Shown here: one piece after another, positions 6,877 through 13,429 of the stretch
Layout of the letters: the number at the start of each line of letters is the position of its first letter
Position numbering within the stretch: the first letter of the stretch is position 1
DNA from: CAIZQW01 sp964459675
GTDB taxonomy: Bacteria; Verrucomicrobiota; Kiritimatiellia; RFP12; UBA1067
NCBI GenBank assembly: GCA_964459675.1
Contig: CAYWNP010000039.1
Location: forward strand, 1 to 21,057
Direction: 5' to 3'
DNA length: 21,057 bases
Notes under the pieces: generated by a model
The model's input: the letters and a program-made list of their open reading frames with translations, nothing else
What the model was told of the DNA's origin: nothing
The model's database searches: none
Translations under genes and position numbers: made by a program

Positions 6877-7329
6877 TCACGCACACGCCACTTTCAGAAC
6901 GATCTTCTTCACGGCACACGGGCCTTGAATCTGGCGGCAAGGCAGGTGTGCATCGTGCGGATAAAAGATGGCGAACATTCCAGCAGAGAGCTTGATGAGG
7001 TTTGCTTCTCCGTGATAAAAACCGATGTCCTTCGCCGTGTTAAAGGGGTCGACGGGGGCTTGCTGGGTCAGAGGCGCATACCCGATATACTCTTCGCCTG
7101 AAACCACAACTTGGATATCAATATACTTGCGATGCGCCTCCAGTTTTCCCTCCGAAACAGGCTTCGTCTGGTAGCATTGCGTCAAGGCGAAGAAATTCGA
7201 GCCATCAATCTCAAGGCGTCCCTCGGGCAACGATTGAAGGTCCGTGCTCTTTAAGAAAGCAAACGCCGCCTTAAAGCGCGGGTGGAGCGACAGATATTTT
7301 TCTGATTTCTCAAGTGTATCAACGATCAT
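6877..7329 (-). CDS. YhcH/YjgK/YiaL family cupin protein
   Basis: The 150-residue protein fits the YhcH/YjgK/YiaL family (also called the EbgC or beta-galactosidase beta-subunit family). These are small beta-barrels that bind a metal and often accompany sugar-acid or sialic-acid catabolism. The family block LEAHRKYIDIQ (63-73) contributes E64 and H66, and FYPHDAHLP (122-130) contributes H125 and H128, giving the likely metal ligands. GEEYIGYAPL is also typical. The start ATG 7329 has AAGG nine bases upstream. The biochemical role of most members is unproven. No sugar-catabolism gene is nearby, so the substrate cannot be inferred from context. Confidence 0.88.
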   Translation of the reverse strand: MIVDTLEKSEKYLSLHPRFKAAFAFLKSTDLQSLPEGRLEIDGSNFFALTQCYQTKPVSEGKLEAHRKYIDIQVVVSGEEYIGYAPLTQQAPVDPFNTAKDIGFYHGEANLIKLSAGMFAIFYPHDAHLPCRQIQGPCAVKKIVLKVACA

Positions 7330-7387
7330 ATAAAATTGCCTTATTCAAATTGATGTTCGATGTTCATCTTCATTCGTGCGGTTCGTG

Positions 7388-7846
7388 CTATTCGGATGCT
7401 AAAAACCTGACCAGCCCCGGCATGGCCTGTTGAAGGGTATCACGGCAGGCACGATAATCTTCGAGACTGCCGCAGAAGGGATCCATTACATCCGCGCCTT
7501 TCGGTGCCTTCGGATCAAAGGAACTCAGGAGATAGATCCGATCACGGGCGCTAGGGACACACTGCAAAACTTTCTCCATGTGACGCTGAGTCATGGCAAC
7601 AATGACAGCCGAACGAGAGACCAGCTCGGGTGTGACGAGCTGGCTCCGATGGTTCTCTAGGGAGAGTCCGCATTCTGCAATCGCTGCACGCGCAGACTCC
7701 GAAGCGCGCGTGCCAGGCGTAGCCGAAACCCCAGCAGAGGCAACCGTCCACCCAGCCTCGGATGGGAGCGATGCCTTTAAAAGTATTTCCGCCATTGGAC
7801 TACGGCAGGTGTTTCCGGTGCAGACAAATAAGAGTTGCTTGGACAT
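7388..7846 (-). CDS. Low-molecular-weight phosphatase, YwlE-like (possible protein-arginine phosphatase)
   Basis: The 152-residue protein has the P-loop C9-T-G-N-T13-C-R15-S and the general acid D122 in DPFCGS. The Thr within the loop (CTGNTCRS) and the later DVMDPFCGSLEDY match Bacillus YwlE, where the equivalent Thr favours phospho-arginine. Classical tyrosine phosphatases usually have CxGNICRS. The sequence therefore fits a protein-arginine phosphatase better than a tyrosine phosphatase, but Thr alone does not prove it, and no McsB-type kinase is in this window. It starts 12 bases after the stop of the membrane-anchored protein and is probably co-transcribed with it. The last codons lie in a TTCGTG-rich repeat-like stretch. 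Confidence 0.88.
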   Translation of the reverse strand: MSKQLLFVCTGNTCRSPMAEILLKASLPSEAGWTVASAGVSATPGTRASESARAAIAECGLSLENHRSQLVTPELVSRSAVIVAMTQRHMEKVLQCVPSARDRIYLLSSFDPKAPKGADVMDPFCGSLEDYRACRDTLQQAMPGLVRFLASE

Positions 7847-7858
7847 AACCCGCTCGTT

Positions 7859-8818
7859 TTATTCCGGAATGACCACCCTCCAAGGCACAGTGCCCAGGTT
7901 CTTTGTCTTGAGTGGAATGGATGTCGCCATCATTCCCTTTTGGGGTTCTTGAGCCTTAACGCCGGAAGAGACCGGGGGATCCTTTAGTGCAGGCGTTGGC
8001 GGGGTCTGAGCTACAACAGGCTTCTCCGTGAGCACAGGCTTCGCTGGAACCGCGACCTTCTCCGTGAGCGCAGGCTTCGCTGGAACCACGACCTTCTCTG
8101 TGAGCGCGGGCTTGACGGGGTTGACTGCTGCAACAGCTGGCGCCTCAGGCAGTGGAGCCTTCTCCTCTGGCGCTTCTGGAGGGAGGGGCTTCACGACCTC
8201 TGGCTTCGGCGGCTGTGGCTGTTTGCGACTCATCACAAAGGATTCTTTCAGCATCTGGTTTTCTTTTTTAATGGAGCCGATCTCTTTTTGCAATTTCTGA
8301 AACTCGGCCAACTGGAGATCCGTCTGTTTTTGCGCGACCAACGCGGCTTGGCGTGCCTCCTCACTCTTTTTCTTCTCAATATCGGCTCGCAAGTCTGCAA
8401 GCTCCTTGGTCACCTCACGAAGGGCGGCATCATTGGCCGGTGTTGGGGGCGCTGCAACAGGAGGTGCCTGATAAACAATCTGCGCTGGCTGCGGTTGTTG
8501 CACGGGGGCGGGGGTTGGTGCAGGTGCGTTCCGTTGCGCAAGGGCTGCATCAATCAACTTGTTTTGAACCGAGGACATATCCTTCAATAGATAGACGCCC
8601 ATGCCCAAGAAGCAGATGACCACTGCGCACAAGACGGCTGAGAAGGAGATCGAAAGAATCATCACGCGCTTACGTGCCTGCGCACGTTCCGCATCAATGT
8701 AATCCTGAAACGCTTTCAGGACAGGGAAGGACTCGGCGCTCGAACCAGACGCCTGATACATGGCCACCAGATTGCCGCTTGAGGCATCAGGGGCTTGCTT
8801 AGGAGGTATGTCATTCAT
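7859..8818 (-). CDS. Membrane-anchored coiled-coil protein with Pro/Lys-rich repeats, function unknown
   Basis: I do not recognise a family. From ATG 8818 the 319-residue protein has a cytoplasmic stretch of about 50 residues, one membrane helix (about 52-77), a Pro/Ala/Gln-rich linker (98-128), a predicted coiled coil (about 131-195) and a Pro-rich C-terminal half. That half contains three tandem 12-residue repeats of the form P-A-K-P-A-L-T-E-K-V-x-V. The layout resembles proteins that span the periplasm, such as TonB-like or division-associated proteins, but no TonB C-terminal domain is visible. An upstream TTG (8875) would add 19 residues; I prefer the ATG, since the extension does not look like a domain. 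It lies 66 bases after murG, which hints at an envelope role. Confidence 0.7.
   Translation of the reverse strand: MNDIPPKQAPDASSGNLVAMYQASGSSAESFPVLKAFQDYIDAERAQARKRVMILSISFSAVLCAVVICFLGMGVYLLKDMSSVQNKLIDAALAQRNAPAPTPAPVQQPQPAQIVYQAPPVAAPPTPANDAALREVTKELADLRADIEKKKSEEARQAALVAQKQTDLQLAEFQKLQKEIGSIKKENQMLKESFVMSRKQPQPPKPEVVKPLPPEAPEEKAPLPEAPAVAAVNPVKPALTEKVVVPAKPALTEKVAVPAKPVLTEKPVVAQTPPTPALKDPPVSSGVKAQEPQKGMMATSIPLKTKNLGTVPWRVVIPE
8021..8128 (-). repeat. Three tandem 36-bp repeats inside a coding region
   Basis: The units at 8021-8056, 8057-8092 and 8093-8128 encode 12-residue Pro/Lys-rich repeats in the membrane-anchored protein. The first two differ by only two bases, which suggests recent expansion; the third has diverged. 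Confidence 0.9.
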
Positions 8819-8884
8819 GGTGGTTAGTTTACTGAAACGTGGCCTTTTATGAAAGTCTAAAGTGGAAAGGGGCAACCGTACACG

Positions 8885-9967
8885 TTAAGCATGCGTTGGT
8901 TTTGAAGGCGATAACCCCTCCAAAAGATCCGCCACACGGCTGGCCGCACCCTTGACAGCCATGGACTTAAGCGCTTCGCTCATCTTCTTCAACGTTTCCG
9001 GATTCTTTCGCTTGTTGATGATGTAACGGGTAATGGAACGCCCCGTCAGCTCCCGTTGAATGCCTTCATCCGCGCCGCCGCACTTGACTAGGGCCGAGGC
9101 ATTCAAGTGCTGATGGTCCCGGATCGCGCTGGGCAGCGGAATCAGCAGGGCTGGCTTCGCGAAGAGGCAGAGCTCAAAGCAGGTCGAGGCCCCGGCCCGA
9201 CAAATAACCAGATCGGCCGTCGCATAGGCGCGTCCCATATCCTTCATGAACGCCGCGACGCGCGAGGGGACATTATTCTTCTGATAGAGTTCCTGAACAA
9301 AGGCCTCATCCGCTGCGCCGGTCTGATGAATGACAAAGAAGTTCTCAAACCCCTCCTGCTTCAACAAACACATCGCTTGAGAGGTCAGTTCATTGACGCG
9401 ATGGGCTCCTTGGCTGCCACCGGTGATGAAAATGGTAAATGTCCCCTCAGGAACCTCATCGAGGCGTGGCTCATTGATCAGGTGCTCGCGCACGGGAAGC
9501 CCCGTCTTAACGACCTTGCGTCCAGGCAGGCAGTGTGCAGTCTCATCGAAACTAGTCGCCACGGTATGCGCAAAACGCGAGAGCATATCCACCGCCTTCC
9601 CCGGCACGGCATTTGCCTCGTGAAGGACGACCGGCACCTTGGTCAGCCACGCAGCGAGCACAGGCGGAAGACTGGAATAACTGCCCATGGCCAGCACAGC
9701 ATCCGGACGCTTCTTCCTCATGGCCCGCAGACACTTCAGGAGCGAGAGCAGCATCAGGGGCAGGTTTCTCAGTGATATCTGGCGGGCGCCTGTTGAAAAG
9801 CGCGGACCCTCCCAGCCGCTGTGCGTTGCGGTCTCAATCGCGCGGCCCGAGAACCAGACCTCCACATCATGTCCGCGACGCTTCAACTCGTTCGCGACAG
9901 CCAAGCCAGGAAAGACATGTCCTCCTGTCCCCCCGCACGCAACCACGATCTTCTTTTTATCACTCAT
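8885..9967 (-). CDS. murG: UDP-GlcNAc:lipid-pyrophosphoryl-MurNAc-pentapeptide GlcNAc transferase MurG
   Basis: MurG adds GlcNAc to lipid I to make lipid II on the inner face of the cytoplasmic membrane. The 360-residue protein is full length. It shows the N-terminal G12-G-T-G-G-H17-VFPGLAVA, the acceptor-side HEANAVPGKA, TGGSQGAHRVNE, and the UDP-GlcNAc-binding CRAGASTCFEL...KPALLIPLP...DHQ block of GT28 enzymes. The start ATG 9967 overlaps the murJ stop by four bases (ATGA), so translation is likely coupled. That places the enzyme making lipid II directly behind its flippase. Confidence 0.97.
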   Translation of the reverse strand: MSDKKKIVVACGGTGGHVFPGLAVANELKRRGHDVEVWFSGRAIETATHSGWEGPRFSTGARQISLRNLPLMLLSLLKCLRAMRKKRPDAVLAMGSYSSLPPVLAAWLTKVPVVLHEANAVPGKAVDMLSRFAHTVATSFDETAHCLPGRKVVKTGLPVREHLINEPRLDEVPEGTFTIFITGGSQGAHRVNELTSQAMCLLKQEGFENFFVIHQTGAADEAFVQELYQKNNVPSRVAAFMKDMGRAYATADLVICRAGASTCFELCLFAKPALLIPLPSAIRDHQHLNASALVKCGGADEGIQRELTGRSITRYIINKRKNPETLKKMSEALKSMAVKGAASRVADLLEGLSPSKPTHA

Positions 9968-11583
9968 TGCTTCCTCCGTCTCCTCAAGCTACCGAGAACA
10001 TCCATAAAATCCGCTTTAGCAATAACGATCATCGCCACACTATACGCCAGCGCGCCCGAAACGCCGGCAACCGTCAGCGACACAACTTGCATCATTTTGT
10101 TCAGCTCTGTCCCGAAGAGTCTGTGGACTCCGACGCAGATGGCGGCCATCAGCAAGGAACAGAGGATCGACTTGGCAGCCGTCGGCAGGAAGCGCGCATA
10201 GACAGGAAGTTGGTGACTCTTGTGCAAGAGATGGGAGGAGATCATGCCATTGATCAGGCTGCACAGGACGGTCGAACTAATCAGTCCCACATGCTTGACG
10301 CCTTCGGGAAGAAAGAGGATCGAGAGGATATTGAGCGAAAAATTGAGCGCGATACAGCCGAGGCTGATCCGGACCGGCGTCCGCGTGTCCTTCATGGCAA
10401 AGAAAGCCGGGGTCAGACATTTCTGGAAGCTGAAGGCGAACATGCCCGGCGCGTAAGCCATGACAGCCAAGGCAGTGAAATGTGCAGAGGTGCTGTCGAA
10501 TTTTCCATTCGGCCACACATAGAGCACCTCCACGAGGGCAGGCGCCATGAAGAGCATAATGGCCATGGCCGGGGCGACAATAACCGACAAATTCCTGAGG
10601 GCGCGTTCCATGGTATGCTTCAGCCCCTCGAAATCATTGTTCGCGACGAGGCGACTGTAGGTCGGCATCAGTACCGTCACAAAAGCTGTCGAGAACATGC
10701 CGAGGGGAAGGTAGGCGATGCGATCGGCATATTCCATCGCAGAAGGCGCCCAGGGGGCCGCATAGTAGGCAAGAAAGCCATCAACACAGATGTTGATCTG
10801 ATCAACGCCTGCGCCCAATGCCGTCGGCCCCAGCATGATCAGCACCTGATGGATATTGGGCGAGGAGCGCCACGCCTTGAGTGAGAAATCAAAACCGAAG
10901 CGCAAACCGCACGCCCGCAGGGTCGGCACTTGAAAGGCGAGCTGAAAGACTCCGGCCGCGAGGATGGCATACGAGATGAAGGTCATGCGTTCCAGCGGTT
11001 TGTCCGAGACCAGCGGACAGAGGGCCAGGGCGATGATCCAGACAAAGTTGAGGATGACAGGCGTCAGGGAGGAGATTTTGAATTTGTGCTGCGTATTGAG
11101 CATCGCGGAAACGAGGGCGACCTGGCAGATCAAGAGCGCATACGGAAGCATGATGCGCATTAAAGGGAAGATGATCAACCAGCGGCTGTCCGCTGGGAAG
11201 AAGGGCTCCGCCACCCAGGTCGCCACCATGAGCGCCACGACGAGCACGCCCAGGACGGCGCTCTGGAGTCCCATCACGCGCGCGGCAAAGATTGAAGCCG
11301 CCTCCTTGCCCTCCTTATGGAGTGTCTCGGTAAAGATAGGGATGAAGGCGTTGGTCAGCGCCCCTTCGCCAAAGAGGCGACGGAAGAGGTTCGGCAGTCG
11401 GAAGGCAACGACAAAGGCGGACTGCACAGCCGAGGTGCCAAAGTAGTACGCCATGATCTGCTCGCGTACCAGTCCCGCCACGCGGCTGATGCCGGTCATC
11501 ACGCCGACGACCGTTGCATGCCTCAGTACTTTATGTTCCTGCTCGTCCATTTTTTTTGAAGCATATCCGCTCGACAGCGTCAT
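9964..11583 (-). CDS. murJ: Lipid II flippase MurJ
   Basis: MurJ moves lipid II across the inner membrane for peptidoglycan assembly. The protein of about 539 residues is hydrophobic throughout, as expected for 14 membrane helices of the MOP/MATE-like fold. Its N-terminal region has the family pattern SRVAGLVREQIMAYYFG...AFVVAFRLPNLFRRLFGEGALTNAFIPIF. ATG 11583 has a weak GGAC upstream and overlaps lpxK by 53 bases. ATG 11550 would give 528 residues with a 20-base overlap and is also possible. The gene ends in a four-base overlap with murG. Confidence 0.96.
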   Translation of the reverse strand: MTLSSGYASKKMDEQEHKVLRHATVVGVMTGISRVAGLVREQIMAYYFGTSAVQSAFVVAFRLPNLFRRLFGEGALTNAFIPIFTETLHKEGKEAASIFAARVMGLQSAVLGVLVVALMVATWVAEPFFPADSRWLIIFPLMRIMLPYALLICQVALVSAMLNTQHKFKISSLTPVILNFVWIIALALCPLVSDKPLERMTFISYAILAAGVFQLAFQVPTLRACGLRFGFDFSLKAWRSSPNIHQVLIMLGPTALGAGVDQINICVDGFLAYYAAPWAPSAMEYADRIAYLPLGMFSTAFVTVLMPTYSRLVANNDFEGLKHTMERALRNLSVIVAPAMAIMLFMAPALVEVLYVWPNGKFDSTSAHFTALAVMAYAPGMFAFSFQKCLTPAFFAMKDTRTPVRISLGCIALNFSLNILSILFLPEGVKHVGLISSTVLCSLINGMISSHLLHKSHQLPVYARFLPTAAKSILCSLLMAAICVGVHRLFGTELNKMMQVVSLTVAGVSGALAYSVAMIVIAKADFMDVLGSLRRRRKQ

Positions 11584-12718
11584 GGAAGCTGTCCGTCCCG
11601 CTCAGGAGCTCAATGCTCACGCGGAGATAGAGGACAGGCACAGGGGTTGTTTCCAGGTGCGGAAAGCGCACTGCATCCTTCTCTGTGGTCAGCAGGGCGT
11701 CAGCATTCAAGTCAGCCGCCTTGTTCACGGCATCGATAATTTCCTGCGCATCATAGCGGTGATGGTCCGCAAAGCGGTAACAATAGATCACCTTCGAACC
11801 CATGGCGCGCAGGGAGTTCTCAAAACCTTGCGGCACCGCGATACCCGAAAGGGTGATCACGGTTTTACCCCTGAGCCACTCAAGATCCTGTTGCGCGGCG
11901 GTATAGACATTCTGGAGATAACGGGGCTTGTGGCAGCACTCGATGATTTCCGCCGAGGGGTTAAGACCATGAATCTGTGCGCGTAGGTCAGCCGAGTTCC
12001 CATCCGACTTGGTGATAAAGACGAAGTCCGCGCGCTTCAGATTCCGGATCGGCTCACGCAAGATACCGCGGGGCAGCAGATTTCCGTTTCCGAACGGGTT
12101 GGTCTTGTCCACGAGCACGACTTCGAGCCGGTGCTGCAATTTCCAGTACTGGAAGCCATCGTCCAGGAGGAGCGTATCACAGCCGAAACGTTTGATGGCA
12201 TAGCGGCCTGATTTCACGCGATCCTTGTCCACGAGCACGATGACCCCCGGGAGGTTGGTGGCCAACATGTAGGGCTCGTCACCGCCCATTTCGCTGTCCA
12301 GCAGGGTACGCTTACCATCACTTACGATACGGGGAGGCTCGATCCGTTCGCTGAAATAACGTTCATACCACGGCAGTTCGCGTTTGCGATAGCCTCGGCT
12401 CAGGATTGCGACCTTGCGTCCCGACTTCTGAAGTTCACGCGCAAAGATTTCGACCACCGGCGTTTTTCCCGTACCGCCCGCGGTAATATTGCCCACGCTG
12501 ATGATCTGGCATCCCAGCGGATAGCGCCGCATGATGCCAGAATTATAAAGTAAGCGGCGGATAGCGACAATACCCGCAAAAAGGCAGGAACCCACCTTTA
12601 ATGTCCCAAGCAAGAAGCGTACAGGCCAAGGGTGTCCTTGGTCTGCTCCAGGTTGCTGGATGATCCGGACTAAATAGTCCTCAATCCGCTCGGTACGTCG
12701 TATTCTGCTTCGGGCCAT
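11531..12718 (-). CDS. lpxK: Tetraacyldisaccharide 4'-kinase LpxK
   Basis: LpxK phosphorylates the 4' position of the lipid A disaccharide using ATP, at the inner membrane. From ATG 12718 the protein has 395 residues. A membrane-anchoring hydrophobic segment is near 34-57, the Walker A G76-N-I-T-A-G-G-T-G-K-T-P87 is typical, and D185-D-G-F-Q is the conserved acidic region. A longer reading from TTG 12763 is unlikely because it would begin between the -10 and -35 boxes of the promoter at 12742-12770. The gene implies an LPS-bearing outer membrane. Its end overlaps murJ, so lipid A and lipid II functions are linked in one operon. Confidence 0.95.
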   Translation of the reverse strand: MARSRIRRTERIEDYLVRIIQQPGADQGHPWPVRFLLGTLKVGSCLFAGIVAIRRLLYNSGIMRRYPLGCQIISVGNITAGGTGKTPVVEIFARELQKSGRKVAILSRGYRKRELPWYERYFSERIEPPRIVSDGKRTLLDSEMGGDEPYMLATNLPGVIVLVDKDRVKSGRYAIKRFGCDTLLLDDGFQYWKLQHRLEVVLVDKTNPFGNGNLLPRGILREPIRNLKRADFVFITKSDGNSADLRAQIHGLNPSAEIIECCHKPRYLQNVYTAAQQDLEWLRGKTVITLSGIAVPQGFENSLRAMGSKVIYCYRFADHHRYDAQEIIDAVNKAADLNADALLTTEKDAVRFPHLETTPVPVLYLRVSIELLSGTDSFHDAVERICFKKNGRAGT

Positions 12719-12741
12719 AATGATACTCAAATTAAAAGGGG

Positions 12742-12770
12742 AGTATAGCTTTTTAGTCCTCAAAAAACAA
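12742..12770 (-). promoter_or_regulatory. Putative sigma70 promoter of the lpxK-murJ-murG operon
   Basis: On the minus strand TTGTTT (12765-12770) and TATACT (12742-12747) are separated by exactly 17 bases. Transcription would begin near 12735, giving a leader of about 17 bases before lpxK ATG 12718. Confidence 0.65.
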
Positions 12771-12915
12771 CTTCATAGTTCACTCGTCAGTAAGGGCACG
12801 TATGATTGCAAATTGTTGGGCAAGGTGGCGCCGAGTTTTTGAATCGAGAAAGATTCCTGAATACTCACTCTATAAATTAAAAAATATGTATAAATACAAT
12901 TTTTTCGTTTTGGCC

Positions 12916-12944
12916 TTGCTTTTATCCCCCAGGTTTTCTAGACT
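12916..12944 (+). promoter_or_regulatory. Putative promoter of a structured RNA or leader
   Basis: TTGCTT (12916-12921) and TAGACT (12939-12944) are separated by exactly 17 bases. Each box matches consensus only partly. The first stem begins about 20 bases downstream. Confidence 0.35.
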
Positions 12945-13228
12945 TTACACCTCTCAAATGAAAAGTTGTCACTTTGGTCGGTGACAGCTAAGAACAGGAT
13001 GGCGGGTCGAACGTAGAGATAACGATGGGTCGGCAACAAAAAGGTGTGCCTCGATCTCTAAACGTTTTGCAGGGTGCAATGCACCCTCATGCCTTGATAT
13101 CCTGCGTTGGGTCGGTTAGCGAAATAAGCTCAAAATGGGCAGAAGAGGGTCGGGATGATAAAGAAGGGAAGAGATCGGCTCGGTCTCATACCCTTCGTGG
13201 CCATGACATGTTTAATATGTTGCCTTAT

Positions 13229-13265
13229 GGGCTTCTCTTCCGGAAAAACTCCGGAAGAGAAGCCC
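13229..13265. repeat. Perfect 16-bp inverted repeat
   Basis: The arms 13229-13244 and 13250-13265 are exact reverse complements around the loop AAAAC. Neither strand has a T tract after it, so it is not a standard Rho-independent terminator. Confidence 0.95.
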
Positions 13266-13301
13266 TGCGGGTCACGACATAGACAAGGCTTATTATTACC
13301 A

Positions 13302-13335
13302 ACACGCCTTCTGAACATTCAGAGGTGTCCTTTTT
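13302..13335 (+). terminator. Rho-independent terminator-like hairpin
   Basis: A stem of about 10 bp with one bulged T (13302-13314 against 13319-13328, loop ACAT) is followed by CC and five T. It lies 95 bases before the large fibre gene, so it would end an upstream plus-strand RNA or act as an attenuator for that gene. Confidence 0.5.
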
Positions 13336-13429
13336 CTCCTTAGACTGAGCAAATCCTTCGCGTCCCTGTTGGCGCAGAGAAGCTCTTGTTTTTTGCGGAT
13401 TTTACTGAAAAGAAAGGTCGGATGATTAA

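Larger units (their letters stand above)
12951..13335 (+). ncRNA. Candidate structured RNA or long structured leader
   Basis: Several stems follow one another. TGTCAC/GTGACA (12967-12972 and 12981-12986) is a hairpin. CAGGATGGC (12995-13003) can pair with GCC (13091-13093) and ATCCTG (13099-13104) and enclose two further stems: AACGTAGAGAT with 13054-13066, and GGGTG/CACCC at 13072-13086. GAAGGG (13163-13168) then pairs with 13191-13196, followed by a perfect 16-bp hairpin at 13229-13265 and a terminator-like hairpin at 13302-13335. A weak promoter precedes the set. No known RNA family is recognised, and chance stems in a 380-base stretch cannot be excluded by eye. Confidence 0.25.
12771..13429. 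other. Long intergenic region without a convincing gene
   Basis: Short open frames here (for example 13025-13282) show no recognisable protein. The left part (12860-12910) is AT-rich. The rest holds a promoter-like site, several stems and a terminator-like hairpin, all on the plus strand and listed separately. I see nothing that matches tmRNA, RNase P RNA, SRP RNA or 6S RNA. Confidence 0.6.

Noticed and set aside
8021..8128. 36-bp repeats that could suggest a CRISPR array
   Set aside because: The units are directly adjacent with no spacers, keep the reading frame, and encode 12-residue protein repeats.
9613..10884. Long plus-strand open frame of 423 codons
   Set aside because: It lies wholly antisense to murG and murJ, is rich in Arg, His and Gly as expected of a shadow frame, and has no recognisable domain or ribosome binding site.
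12719..12763. Upstream TTG start for lpxK, adding 15 residues
   Set aside because: It would begin upstream of the -10 box of the promoter at 12742-12770 and so could not be on that transcript; ATG 12718 fits the family length.
13025..13282. Small plus-strand open frame of 85 codons
   Set aside because: No ribosome binding site, no recognisable protein, and it crosses several strong RNA stems including the perfect 16-bp hairpin.
12951..13335. tmRNA, RNase P RNA, SRP RNA or 6S RNA as the identity of the structured region
   Set aside because: I looked for the conserved cores of these RNAs (tag reading frame and CCA end, the RNase P core, the SRP GGAA tetraloop hairpin) and did not find them.
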